From positions 27,471-91,470 of the forward strand of contig LGRX02035461.1 in the NCBI GenBank assembly GCA_001247695.2: a DNA stretch of 64,000 bases, in the 5' to 3' direction. Position numbers and translations under genes: made by a program. Positions 40,239-51,409 of this stretch are shown here, piece after piece. This DNA is from Cymbomonas tetramitiformis. Lineage: Eukaryota > Chlorophyta > Pyramimonadophyceae > Pyramimonadales > Pyramimonadaceae. The notes below the pieces were generated by a model. That model was not told the origin of the DNA and did not search any database. It saw only the letters and a program-made list of their open reading frames with translations. Each line of letters opens with the position of its first letter. The stretch's first letter is position 1.

Positions 40239-42118
40239 ACCACCTTCAACTCCAAGTTGTTATCCGCGACAAATCTATAGAGCTTTTCTGCCAAGTCCTT
40301 GCATGCTTTCGCGCCCAGGTTAGACGAGAGGACTCTCGATGAATCCCAGATATTTTTATCCAAGATTATGTCCCAGCGTTGCGGGACCCGTTCTACTGGG
40401 ATTTCGAACAAGGCTTCAGAAATCAAAATTGACTGATCCACCGACGAGCAGGTTCTCAAATCTCGATAACACGAAATTTCATCTTGGAATTCCCCTGCTC
40501 CGATTGATGCCGTGACTTTTGTACCATCGACGTTTGTATCCACGAGTATCGAGCAGTGGGCCTGCTTCCTAAATGCGGACACCTTAATCAGCGACGGCTG
40601 GAAGAGTTGACTCAAGTAGAGTTTGAAATGCCTCATCTGCTTACTGTTCAGGAAAAAACTTTTTCTGCAGAATTCGTGCCTCTTTGCCAGGAAGGCATAC
40701 AGCTTCCTGCATGCAATAAGGATGCCCGGGGCTGCGATTGACATTGAAACCAACTTTCCTGCCACTCTTTCCAGGTCCCTGGCCGAAATACTTGACGAAG
40801 CTCGCAGGTCCGTTGCCAGGCTCAAGAACTTATCCCATTTTTTCTGCGGGATGAAGAATTCCTGCTTCGCAAGGTCAATACCAATGCCTAGCCAGGTGAT
40901 GGTCAAGGACGGAATGAACTCCGTCTTCTCCAGATGAATAAAATATCCTGCCGCCGTCATGCATGACGAGACAACGAACGCCGAGATTTTGGCTCTTTCA
41001 TGTTTCGTAAGAGTTGAAGCTCCCACTGGGGCCGGCCCCCCGGCATTATCATCAATGTAGTATAAATATGGTATCCCCAGCCGCCGGATGAATCCCGCGA
41101 ATTCTCCCGCGAAGGCGCTATAAATGACCGGCGCTAGCTTCCATCCAAAATTGAGAACTGTATAGACGTAATAAACGCCATCCCACAGGAAACCCATGTA
41201 CTGTTGCGACTCCTCTGTAAGCCTCACATGGAAGAATCCGTTCGCTTGGTCCATAATAAATGCCGGATCCCCCACCTCTAAGATTTGTGGAAGCATTGTC
41301 ACCGACTCGTAGGTAAACGGAATATCCTTACACCAAAGGTTAAGGAATCTTGCATCGTTGATCTTTCTTGGTTTGGCTGGCTCCACTCCTACCGGCATAA
41401 CAAGATGCGGGGGAGAGCATTCCCCTTCTTTGCCCCAGACTCTTATCGCTCCCCACTTGAACTCGTCCTGTATCTTCCCAGAGATCCAGGGGATCAAATG
41501 ATCCGGTATCGCATGATTCTTGAACTGCATCTTCGGGGGTGTTCTTGAGTCGAAACGAGCCCCTTCGTAAGTGCCTGAAAAATGTTGGAAGAAATCCAAG
41601 ATGGAGACTCCATTCTTTGCCCATTCTTTGACCAGCAATCCCATCTCTGATGATGTTACCACCGTGTCCCAGAACTGGGTACACTCATGGATAGTTCCCA
41701 CCCGGAACTCCCCCGGATCCCTAGCTGGTGCGGAAAGGGGGTCCGGGACCAAATTACCACTGAGGGCATCAATTACTGAAGGGGCCAAGGTGTCCCGCCC
41801 TTGGGCTTCACATGGCCCTAAGGACTGTTGCCTCTCCATCACTTCCCGGGCACTGTCGAATCCTTTTACTGCCATGGTAATAAATGCAAGCGGGTCTCTC
41901 ACACTTGTCGTAGCCGGCATGCCAGAATCCAGTGCGAAGTTGGCCAGGCTGTCAGCCAATTTATTGTGGCCCCGTGCCACATGCTTGAAATTGAAAACAC
42001 AATCCGGGCGCAAGGCCATGTGAGCTTTCCCAACGATAAGTAGTCTCTCCAAGTCTTTTGCGATAACGTTACGGGAGCCCGAGAATGCTGACACCACCAG
42101 CTCCGAGTCCCCAACAAT
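40239..42118 (-). CDS. pol: DIRS pol: RNase H (second half), reverse transcriptase, start of downstream RNase H region
   Basis: Begins with the second half of a type I RNase H (IVGDSELVV with catalytic Asp, HVARGHNKLADSLAN with the last Asp). About 110 residues of linker follow, then a DIRS-type RT: KINDARFLNLWC, FIMDQANGFFHV (catalytic Asp) and YLYYIDDNAGG (YIDD). After RT lies a poorly conserved region that should be the usual DIRS RNase H, then the LARD insertion at 40238. The upstream half of the first RNase H is at 44931-45206. Past 40239 the open frame runs into LTR sequence only by chance. RT makes the element cDNA. Confidence 0.88.
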
Positions 42119-44930
42119 TGTTGCTGTGTCACAACTATGGACACGCTCAACCATGGGGTCGAGGGGGGGGACCTTCGCGCCCCCGACAGGGTCTCCCCCC
42201 ACTGCCCCAGATCAGCCACACCCCTGCCACCCCTCAGACAGTCATTCTCACGTTCGCGCTCAGTTGTCACCATTTTCCCCCACTCCGCAACACCGCTTTT
42301 CCCCAAGTGCGCCCGTGTGCTAGTTATACCAGTCGACATATAATTTATACCAGCCACACCACCGCCCCGATTTCACGCTCAGATACCACCAGCAATCCAC
42401 GTCAGCCCGATGTAGATCTTGCTTCAGCAAGCCACCAGGAAAGCAGATGCCAGCACCCACGCCTGAAGGCAAGCCTTTCTGACCGCTGCTCTTACAGGAG
42501 CAAATCTCACAGGCCCATTCCCTTTCGCGAGTCGAAACCCCGTGAAACCCGCGATCAGTGTGGTGCCCCTCAGACAACCCCTTCCTCCCAATCAGTTATT
42601 CGGCCGATGACGCTTGTCACGCATCTAAATTATACCCCAAAACACGCCAATACGATACAGTACGACTCGTCACGACAACACCACCCTCGCACAGCAGCCA
42701 CGGACGCCACCCATGGCGTATCAGCCGTTACATCAACCCAAAACACCCCAGTCAGTTATTCAGCAGCACGACAGCCACGTCATCGCGTACGACAACAACG
42801 CCAAACTCGAGTTGCATTCGCTCAGACCTATTTCCTGTTCTACAAAATGATTTCTCTCTGAAATGCTCACGCTCGCACGAACTGGGCGACAGTCCACCGG
42901 GTGTCACGCGACATCCGCCGGGCCAGGCTGAGCCCATCCACGGCCTCGTGAAGATCAAGGAATATCACAGGCACCATAGCATCTCATCCGCGCCACGTGG
43001 ACGAAGTCTCCGGCTCGCCGCACCGGATCACCGCTGGCACCTGCAACACCAACGAGAGCAACGCGAAGCGCTGCGCCGCGCCCCAAGCGTGGAAGTTCAC
43101 GGCGACTCGATACGGACGCACCACATGTGACATCACGTCGTCACAACAGCAGCTAGCGTCAGAATGTAGTATCTCAAGAGTCACCAACGGGATGCAGCAT
43201 TTGGCGACAGTTCAAATGAGGAAGCAGATCGCTGATTGGAGAAGGCGAAACATCGCGAACCGAGAGGACGCAAAACGCCTAGCTGCAGCTATAGGAAAAG
43301 AGCTCTTAAGGAGAATAGAGACGATTTCCAAACATTCTGCGGATAAACCTGAACCTTTCAAAATCATCTTGGCCGTGCGTAAGTTTGTATTGAATATATT
43401 GTTTCTCGCTGGATTCACAGCGACCTTGCAAGTCCTCACGCACTCCGCGCCCGTTTGAATCAGTCAGGGACAGTTTGTCCGACACCCGCCCCGTACGCAA
43501 CGCTTAGCGTAAAGTCAGCGACCCCCGAATTCGCAACCTCACTCGCGCTGCCATACCGCCTAGGTATAGACTCGCACACGCATAACCGAAGGCGAATTCA
43601 CAGCGCTAAAGACCGCCGCTCCACGCAGACGAGGTAAGCCCAAGGCACCGCGTGATATGTGAAGGCTTTCCACGTTTTCTCGCAAGGAATGGGCAGTCGT
43701 GCAGGAACGCGCTATGCCCACGGGGAGCTCGGAGTACCTTTGAATTCACTTTACGGCAACAAACAGGCGCGCGAAAGCATACCTTGAATTCATGCGTGCG
43801 TGCGTGCGTTTGCGGTATGTGTGCGTGCCGCAGCTCCGCGCTAACCTCACTCACTGACGCCACTGCTGCTTTCTTCTACGTGCCCGCACGAAGACATCGT
43901 CTCCGTCTTTCACGGTCACTTTTCTTTACCAAGCTCCCGAGGGAATTCTCAGGTGAGGCGCGTTAGTTCGCTCTCCCGTGAATTCCCATCCTGAAAGTGT
44001 TGAGAAGGCGTACGGTGATAACGCGACAGCCGGCGGCTTTCCCCTTTCAAACAGCCCAAATTCAGCTCAAATATGGAAAGTCGTCACAAGCGGCTAAGCT
44101 CGGCTGCTTCCGCCGACGTCCCAGCTCAACACCTTTGACGACCTTTCAAACGTCAAAGAGACTGCCGCTTTTCTTCCCGGGCTCCTTTTCGCTGCTTTCA
44201 AGTGTGCATCCACGCGCTTTCCGGCTGTATGACTGCCGAGTGGATTCACCACACTCAACTTCTGCACGAACGACATGAATTCTCAAATATCGTCCGACTG
44301 GGCACTTTTTGCTGACGTGGACTGAGTCGACCTCCGTGACCTCTGTGCCGACTGCCGTTGCCTGCTGTGTGCATTCCCACTCGGGCCGGTCGGCCCGGCT
44401 CGGGGACTGAATTCCACCCTTTCAACCAGCCCGAGTGAGCTGTGAATTTGGCCTCTGCTGACCGCTGGACCTGTGCTCCCCTGTCAAAGTCTTGCCCACC
44501 AGTCCACTCGACTTTCGCCGCGTAGTTCTCCTTCTGGCTTTCCCCTTTGGGGATTTCCCCACTGACCAGGCACCTTTTTCGTCAAGTTGCCCGTCAGAGC
44601 CTTTGGGGATGCACAACCAGCCACGTGCGGTTTCGAAATTCCCAAAGTTGAACCTTTTTCAGTGATTCTGCCGAGCTTTCTGAACCTTCCACATCCCATA
44701 TATATCTAAAAATTTTCCCCCGCAAACAGCACGCGCGCCCTGACACCGCCACCCCGCACGCCCAACTCCTCTGCAGCCATGTCACCACGCCACCCGCCAC
44801 GACGCATGACCGGTCATAATCGCGACAGCGCACCACAAACAGCGCGCGCGCCCGGATGCCGCCACCCCGCACGCCTAACTCCGCTGCAGCCGTGCCACCA
44901 CACCACCCGCCACGACACTCGGCTGTTCAT
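42119..44930. mobile_element. 2.8-kb insertion splitting the RNase H domain
   Basis: The RNase H frame ends at an ATT codon (44931-44933) and resumes at ATT-GTT (42113-42118). A 3-bp AAT duplication and a 2812-bp insert explain this, and the frame is preserved. The right end carries an imperfect tandem duplication of about 110 bp (44721-44835 and 44836-44940). I see no LTR, clear terminal inverted repeat or transposase. An open plus frame at 42997-43458 ends in a helical stretch and a hydrophobic segment and may be a captured exon; 42085-42861 is Pro/Ser/Thr/His-rich without a domain. Element class undetermined. Confidence 0.6.
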
Positions 44931-45206
44931 AATCGCGACAGCTGTGGTCAAGTTCCATTCTATTGCTCTTTGGATTGCAATCACGGCCCCCACGAATTCT
45001 GCATAATTATTCGTCTTGGATCCAAGGCGCCCGTAGTCCCGGGTCCACTGTTGACCTTGTTCTGAGCAGAGTGCCACCCCGAACGAGGCTTGCCTCAAAT
45101 CCGGCGACGCGTTAAAGCGGCATGCACCATCGAAGAAAAGCAATCCCTTCCGTGGGGCTGAGTTTGGCTCGTGTCCCTGTTCGAGACAACAACCACACCA
45201 GAGCAC
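44931..45206 (-). CDS. pol: DIRS pol: first half of N-terminal RNase H domain
   Basis: Contains LLFFDGACRFN (first catalytic Asp), ASFGVAL and GSKTNNYAEFVGAVIA (catalytic Glu), then breaks at the insertion 42119-44930. The second half is at the start of 40239-42118. Together they give the D-E-D-D set of a type I RNase H resembling plant/archaeal-type domains (RVT_3). The apparent start is GTG; the true start is probably further upstream or after a splice acceptor near 45180. Normal DIRS elements have RNase H only after RT, so this would be an additional copy. Confidence 0.75.
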
Positions 45207-45519
45207 TCTTCCTTTCAGGAGAAATGCTCCTCGAAAATCGCACCCCGGTCTCTACCGGGCCCCAATCTTGTGGAAAGGGATGGACGATTTTCGAGCCTGG
45301 CCACTTCCGGTGTGCTACTCGTGTAGAGTAACCCACCCGTTGTGGTCAGTACTCTAACCGTCCAGCATCCCCATGTTAAAGGGAGGCTTCTATGACGGAC
45401 GGGACCAGGTGGTCCGTGCAGGCAAGATAATTGGCATTAATTGCCTGTATCCGCGAAGCACTCCAATTTGAGATATGCATCCCAAAGTCCGAAACCCAGT
45501 GTTCCGAAGCTGATCACGA

Positions 45520-45865
45520 AATCTAACGTAGAGCAAAAAAACAAATCCAAATTTCGAAATCCAGGATCCCGAAGGCTGAAATCTGAAAATTTAACGTAGA
45601 GCAAAATCAGCGAAATCGAAATTTCGAAAATCTAACGTAGAGCAAAAAAACAAATCCAAAATTCGAAAATCCAGCATACCGAAGACTGAAAACTGAAAAT
45701 CTAACGTAGAGCAAAATCAGCCAAATCGAAATTTCGAAATCTAACGTAGAGCAAAAATACCAAATCCAAAATTCGAAAATCCAGCATCCCGAAGACTGAA
45801 ATCTGAAAATCTAACGTAGAGCAAAATCAGCCAAATCGACATTTCGAAAATCTAACGTCGAGCAA
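45520..45865. repeat. Tandem repeat of about 110 bp, three-plus copies
   Basis: The word TCTAACGTAGAGCAAA recurs about seven times in alternating contexts (AAATCCAAAATTCGAAAATCC and CAGCCAAATCGAAATTTCG). It lies between the zinc-knuckle ORF and the RNase H frame of the DIRS element. Confidence 0.85.
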
Positions 45866-46051
45866 ATTCACAAAAATGCAAAATTAACTTATCACGCAAA
45901 TCCATATCACATGCAACAATGCATTTCAATTTGGTATTTAAACCTGGAATCTGATGTTACAAGGTAAGACAGGCATCCTGGCCCGCTCCCAAATATTGAT
46001 ACACTATATACATATTATACAGACCAGCATTCTGGCAACTTTTGACGGTTC

Positions 46052-46288
46052 CTAAACAGGCTCCCTATGAGGAGGTGGTGGCAACTGAGGCAACTGGTTC
46101 TGGTTATTCCTATTGTCATTCTTATTTCGTTTGTCCACCCAAGTCACATTGATGGATCCATCCTTGTTCAACGCATAAGGGGACTTGCAGTCCCGCAGCA
46201 TATGTGACCCCTGGCATTTCGGGCATTTGGCATTACCATCTGCAGAGGCTCCCGGTTTTGCAGTAACATTGCAGTAACAGTGGCTCAT
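46052..46288 (-). CDS. gag: DIRS gag: zinc-knuckle ORF
   Basis: 78 residues from ATG. Contains CPKCQGSHMLRDC (CX2CX3HX4C, one residue short of the canonical CCHC spacing), followed by a basic Asn/Gln- and Pro-rich tail. Its ATG overlaps the stop of the upstream gag ORF as ATGA, in a different frame. The two are probably one gag protein, joined by frameshift or reinitiation. Expected role: nucleic-acid binding. Confidence 0.7.
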   Translation of the reverse strand: MSHCYCNVTAKPGASADGNAKCPKCQGSHMLRDCKSPYALNKDGSINVTWVDKRNKNDNRNNQNQLPQLPPPPHREPV

Positions 46289-46776
46289 GATAACGAGGCC
46301 TTCTTGGATTGAGTTTTAATGAACATCTGCAATTCTGACTCGTGCGCATCATCCTTCTCGCATTCTGGAACTGTAGCCCTTATTTGTTGATGTGCAAACA
46401 GGGCAATGTGATTGTCCGGCAAGGACGCATCCCTAGTACCCCCCGCCAACTCCCTCTCGATGAGAGTGGCAAGGGAATACAAGGACTGAGGAGTCTCCGG
46501 CTCCCTCGAACTGGCTCCCGGCAAACCAAAGGCAGCTGCCACCTTTCGCATCAGCTTCGGTATCTCCGGCACCGATTTCCCCGGGGTCAGGCACCAGTCC
46601 AACAGCTCGCTTCTCAATCGGTGGGCTTTCAACCAGTTGGAGACCCCCTTGGTCTCCTCTTGCATGGATCTTTGGAGCCTCACCGAGTCCACGTACGCCT
46701 GAATGTCGAATCCCGGCGTCACCGATGATGCCAATCCCAAGGGAGCCTGCTCCCTCATGCCACCATCCATCTTCAT
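46285..46776 (-). CDS. gag: DIRS gag-like ORF
   Basis: 163 residues from ATG at 46776. Mostly helical and charged (IQAYVDSVRLQRSMQEETKG, ELLDWCLTPGKSVPEIPKLM), as expected of a small capsid-like protein. Assigned as gag from its position before a zinc knuckle and upstream of RNase H/RT, not from direct family recognition. Confidence 0.6.
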   Translation of the reverse strand: MKMDGGMREQAPLGLASSVTPGFDIQAYVDSVRLQRSMQEETKGVSNWLKAHRLRSELLDWCLTPGKSVPEIPKLMRKVAAAFGLPGASSREPETPQSLYSLATLIERELAGGTRDASLPDNHIALFAHQQIRATVPECEKDDAHESELQMFIKTQSKKASLS

Positions 46777-46799
46777 TTACTTGAGGTTGAGGAAACACT

Positions 46800-47380
46800 C
46801 ACATATCGTCCTTTGCCTCGATACAAACATGCATAATAATGTGTTACAACAGTAGCATCTTCTCGCCCCCACTCTGATAATGCACGTAATGCAATAATCA
46901 TAAGGGGTCATAATCTGAGGCAATCACATCACCCTCCCTAATCATTATTTTCAGCATCAGCTTGCCACGAGCATGCAATCTTTCATCGATCGGATCAAAG
47001 AAATTTTCATACCTATCCTCACATCGAACAAAGCAATCATAGTCATCATAAATGCAGTACTTATTGTCCAACATCACAGCAACTATTTCGTCATAATTAG
47101 AGCAACTACATCATCATGATAACCGCATTAATTTCAATCCTATTTTCAGCAATCCTCACAGCAATTCAAGTTGTAATATAACAAATTCATATTTTCAATA
47201 TAAACAAATTCATATTTTCAAATAGCATTCATCTCAATTGCAGCAATTATTTATCATCATAATAACAGCAAACAATTTCGATCCTAATCACAACAATTAA
47301 TGCCAAAATTTTGAAACAATGCCACAATCAGGAAATTACAACTCTCATGCAAGCTTGCCCTCAGAAAATAATACACCTAT
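46800..47380. other. AT-rich non-coding stretch in DIRS element
   Basis: Low-complexity sequence with many AATCATCATA-type words. No coding frame or repeat boundary seen. Confidence 0.5.
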
Positions 47381-47382
47381 AT

Positions 47383-50300
47383 CTACCACAGATATGTGAA
47401 TCTGTCCTCCCCATATGGTAGTTCATCCACAATCAGCACAGATCTACACAATGGACATCTGACTACTTTTCTATAGGTCATGGTGAAAACAGCATGGATT
47501 GCTGCTGGCTGGACCAAGCTGGTCAAATGGTACATTTCATCCAGGCCATCGAAACAGGCTACATGATAGTGGTGATTGTATGCAGTTGAAACACACGGCA
47601 TTTCTCCTAGCAGGCTGGCTAGGCAAATGGCACAATCATCTCCCACCGTTGGGGCAGTCAGAGTTCTTGTGAGCACCACTTCATCATCAGCCTCCCGAGC
47701 CTGCAATATCAACCAATTTCTGTCAAGAAGGCCCATAACCAGGAGCTTACATCCGACCAGATATTTTGGAACCAATTGTCCACATAAACAACCCCCACGG
47801 GGTACAATGTCCCTCCAAGAGGAGACACCTCACAGATTGAGGATTTCAAACAACAAAAAACCCCCACGGGGTACATACTCTTCCAAGAAGAGCCTCACTC
47901 AGTGTGAGGATAACCAAGTTCTTGTTGTCCCCACGGGACACAAGCAGCATTTTAAATTCAAACTTTTTAAAGCAAGTCAAAACTTTTTAAATTGGCAGGC
48001 TACAAACAGCAGCATAAAAGTTTACAAGAACCAAATTTCACCACCTAGGAAGCGCCCACAAGCCCAGGCACTGCGCTCCTAGATTACTGCAAGGGCCCTA
48101 ACTAATTACTCTTTGTGACAAGGACGGGGACCGGACTATTCTAAAAGAGGGGAAGAATTCCTAACTAGTGAAACGGGTTGAACAGGCTGATTAAGTTTGT
48201 ATCAAACTACAGGGAAGGAGAAGGCCCTAGCAAAATTTAACCGAAACGAATTCAAATTTCTAAAGGAAAAGGAGAGGTCAAGCAGGAACGCTCGGGCTAG
48301 CTACCTGGGCTGGTTGCAGAGGTTCTTGTGCTTGGCTTGCGGGGGGGTCGAGGCCAGAGAAAAGACCCTGCTCCGCATTCGGGTCCGTGTGCGGGCCGAA
48401 CCCCGGCGGGTACGTCGGGGTCTGCGCGGCTCCCGGCCGGACGTGCAACGGGGACGGGGGCCGCCGGGGGCCCGTGCCCTCGGTAACAGGGACAACTGGA
48501 GGCGTTTGGTGTCCCGATTCCCGGGACACCAAGTCAGTCGGGACGTCCCCCATTGGCGGGGGGACCGGCCCCCCCGCGTTCAGATCAGTACGCGGGGTCA
48601 AAGTCACAGGTGTAGCCATATCCCCCGTCGGGGGCGTACGTGACCTCTCCAGCACCTCGCGGAAGCTCTCCAAATTCCGAACCATAGTTGCTCTGGACTG
48701 GTTGTTCGACACCTCCAGACCGGGGACCTTGGCACAGATCTTCCGAAGGTGCTCGGACTTAAAGATCGAGGGGTTCAAAAGTAATTCCTTGCTAGGCAGC
48801 ACGAAGAAGTTAAGTCCAGTAAAGGCGTTCACCGTCAAGTCGGGAATAGTCAGCCTTTCCTCCGTCGCGTGGTGGACTTCATCGCGGGACGCCTGCGGAC
48901 GGAGAGGGAGGCTGGCCCCCCCCGCAACATCCTCCGCCAAGGACGTTCTCTGCAACACATTTCTTGCCGGAGGAGGAGAGTCAGCGCGTCCAGGGGCAGC
49001 TTGGTCACCAAACGACAATTCCTGCAACAAGGACGGTCCGGACGGCGACTCCGGCGTTTCAACATTCTCTCGGGACCACCTTTCCCCCGCGTCGACCACC
49101 TCGTCGCCGTTTTCAGATTCATTAAGACCCAACGAGCGAAAGATTGCGGGCTCCTCCCGCGGAGGGGAGACCCGCGGAGCCGAGGTCGCTGCATTCAACG
49201 CGGACGACACGTTGGGCACGGAATTCTCATCAAGCTGACTGGGCCGTTCATGGAGAGACAGACTTTCGCCCCCCCCATAAACTGGGGGTGACTGTCTCTT
49301 CCTGTGTCACCCCTCGCCCTGTGGTGTCACTTGCATCTTGCCAGCCGACCCGCGATAATAAAACACCCAAGTTATTTTATTATCTCATCTTTTTGACTGC
49401 GAAACCCGTGCGAGCCACTGCACAGCTTTCTTTGCCTGCGTGCATATATATATATTCACTATATATATATTTTTCACACTTCCCGTCAGGTTATGGGTTA
49501 CCACTAGCTGGTGGTTTCTCACGTTCTTTTAGCTTTCATTCGGATCCCGCGCAACGCGGTATACAGTGACGCAACGTCACTACTCATCGAACCGGCCGGC
49601 AGTCACGTACCGTTACTTCGCGCCTTCCCCCAAACGTGCTGCAACAGCATCCACAGTTATTTATTTGAGCGCAACGCCCAATCTTTTTCGTGCGCAACGC
49701 ACGTTTATCACCGTCATTCTCGACTACGTCCCATCCAGCCGGCCGACACAGTGACGCAACGTTACACATCGCCGCCATCTCCCCGTACATGCTGCAACGG
49801 CATCGGCTATTATTTATTTGAGCGCAACGCCCAATCCTTTTCGTGCGCAACGCACGTTAATCACCATCATTCTCGACTACGTCGTCCCCATCTATTTCAC
49901 TTTACGCTCTGGCCAGCAGCACCTCAACAGCAGCAAAATTGGCTTGTCGCACGACGTTTTTGACGTCACCACCGTCTTCCTTGTCAAAATCTACCCCAAA
50001 TTGGCTCTTTCATCACTTGGAATTGTCCATTTTACGAAAAGTTGGGTTTCCCCTTGTGAACCCTAATAATTTCCCTTCGCAGAATTATCCAATCTGCGCT
50101 GGAACCATGGCCACTGAGCGCCAACGTGCACGCCTCGCCGCTGTTCGGGATGCCCTGGAATATCTCCGAGAACATCGACGGCATTCTTCACCTGACTATC
50201 GTCTGGTGGTGTCTGGTGGTGCTTATGCACCATACACCAACATCGAGTCTAACGCCTCCGCCAATGACAAGACCTTTGGCAGCAACGAGTTCCGTCCGCG

Positions 50301-51155
50301 GCATTCTCCGCTCTTTCATCCACCTTACGTGTTCATTGACCATTGTCTGGTGGTGTGTGGTGGTGCTGTAGCACCCGACCTGCCGTTTTCCCTCTCTGCT
50401 TTCGCACTCGTGTGCAGAGGAGGAGCACACCGCATTTTCCGCCTTCGCCCCCATCGGGGTGCCCGCGTCCCCGCACTTGCTCTGGTAATGCCACGCATTG
50501 TCACACCGCACCGCGTGGGCGTTGGATGACGACATCCTGGCGGCGCTCGACTGCATCCACAATCGAGTACTCCGCCGCCATCCACCAACGATTGCTGGGG
50601 CTAGAATCACGGCTGGCCTGTGGGAGTAGGTATCCCCACAGCACATGCATGGGCATAAGCCCCTAGAGCACGCATCTATAGACCAGCGCGGCGAAGCCAA
50701 ACTAGCTAGGTTGAAAAAGACCTCTTAGGGTCTCCGATGATGCTTGTTTTTTTTAGGGCTTTGCCCGTGTAGCCCACCGTAGGATGTTAGACCAGGCTTT
50801 GCCGGCTTGCATCGTGGCACCTCACGCCTTCGGGGTGAGGTGGTGTCATGGAGAGACAGACTTTCGCCCCCCCCATAAACTGGGGGTGACTGTCTCTTCC
50901 TGTGTCACCCCTCGCCCTGTGGTGTCACTTGCATCTTGCCAGCCGACCGCGATAATAAAACACCCAAGTTATTTTATTATCTCATCTTTTTGACTGCGAA
51001 ACCCGTGCGAGCCACTGCACAGCTTTCTTTGCCTGCGTGCATATATATATATTCACTATATATATATATTTCACACTTCCCGTCAGCCGTGCGCTGCGGG
51101 AGGCGCGGGTCGCCCTCCGCAAATCAGAACTAGTAGCGATTGCTGCGGGACTCAT
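47383..51155 (-). CDS. Spliced SAP-like plus RING-like ORF of DIRS element, interrupted by LTR insertion
   Basis: Reconstructed from coordinates: 51155-51086 (ATG at 51155), then 49242-48305 after removal of the element 49248-51085 and one GCCGT copy, then a GT..AG intron 48304-47701, then 47700-47383. The sum is 1326 bp, exactly 442 codons, and each joint is in frame. The middle block has a SAP-like helix pair (FKSEHLRKICAKVPGLEVS and NNQSRATMVRNLESF), usually DNA-binding, and a Pro-rich tail. The last exon has a RING-like domain (CAICL, HHYHVACF, CPLCR). The third zinc ligand seems to be Tyr, so the RING may be degenerate. Position at the 5' end suggests ORF1 of the element, but a captured host gene is possible. 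Confidence 0.6.
47701..48304 (-). other. Predicted intron in the SAP-RING ORF
   Basis: Donor CAG|GTAGCT after 48305 and acceptor TATTGCAG before 47700 join two open frames in phase 0. Introns in a retrotransposon imply transcription from the genome with a fraction left unspliced for replication. Confidence 0.55.
49248..51085. mobile_element. 1.84-kb non-autonomous LTR element
   Basis: Near-identical direct repeats 49248-49488 and about 50846-51085 (roughly 240 bp, TCATGGAGAGACAG to CCCGTCA), flanked by GCCGT (49243-49247 and 51086-51090). A purine-rich GGGGTGAGGTGGTG precedes the right repeat, as in the gag-only element. The interior has two 80-bp direct repeats rich in GCGCAACGC words (about 49660-49735 and 49800-49875). 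It also has a broken helical frame starting MATERQRARLAAVRDALEYL (50107), perhaps a relic gag. No pol. Confidence 0.75.
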
Positions 51156-51172
51156 GATTGTAAGAAGAAAAC

Positions 51173-51251
51173 TTGCGTTAGGAAACGGAGAAGAAAGACG
51201 CAGCAATCGTCAGCAGGTAGGAAAAGTGAAGTATTTTCACCAATTTCCGAC
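51173..51251 (-). repeat. DIRS inner terminal segment (right)
   Basis: 79 bp matching 8179-8257. Adjoins the 157-bp terminal repeat. Confidence 0.8.
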
Positions 51252-51252
51252 C

Positions 51253-51409
51253 GTTAAGAGCGACACTCTGCGACACTTGGACTTCGAAGCTGGAGGTGAA
51301 CCGCCACTTCGCGATTCTCCATTTCCGCGATCCGGGGAGTGAGATCGGACGATCCGTCTCCTGAATGACGGTCATCACTGATGACGGAAGGAAAGTCGGC
51401 GATCAACAG
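51253..51409 (-). repeat. DIRS terminal direct repeat, 5' copy
   Basis: 157 bp, near-identical to 27718-27874. It ends GATCAACAG, half of the palindrome seen complete at 27866-27888. Confidence 0.85.

Larger units (their letters stand above)
27718..51409 (-). mobile_element. DIRS-like tyrosine-recombinase retrotransposon with nested insertions
   Basis: 157-bp direct repeats (27718-27874 and 51253-51409) close the unit. Minus-strand order: spliced SAP-RING ORF, gag, zinc-knuckle ORF, RNase H, RT, second RNase H region, methyltransferase-like domain, tyrosine recombinase. Recombinase and methyltransferase-like domains with no integrase or protease are the DIRS hallmarks. The element is broken by insertions 49248-51085, 42119-44930 and 29903-40238. 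Excising them leaves the interrupted frames continuous. Without the insertions it would be about 8.7 kb. Confidence 0.82.

Noticed and set aside
42085..42861. 258-codon Pro/Thr/His-rich plus frame in the 2.8-kb insert
   Set aside because: It begins inside the antisense of the RNase H/RT gene and has no domain; probably chance in GC-rich sequence.
42119..44930. Possibility that the RNase H halves are separated by an intron
   Set aside because: The joint has no GT donor or AG acceptor in the required phase, while a 3-bp AAT duplication fits insertion.
45207..45345. Possible tRNA-like segment with GGTCTCTACCGGGCC words
   Set aside because: I could not fold a cloverleaf with an anticodon and conserved T-loop.
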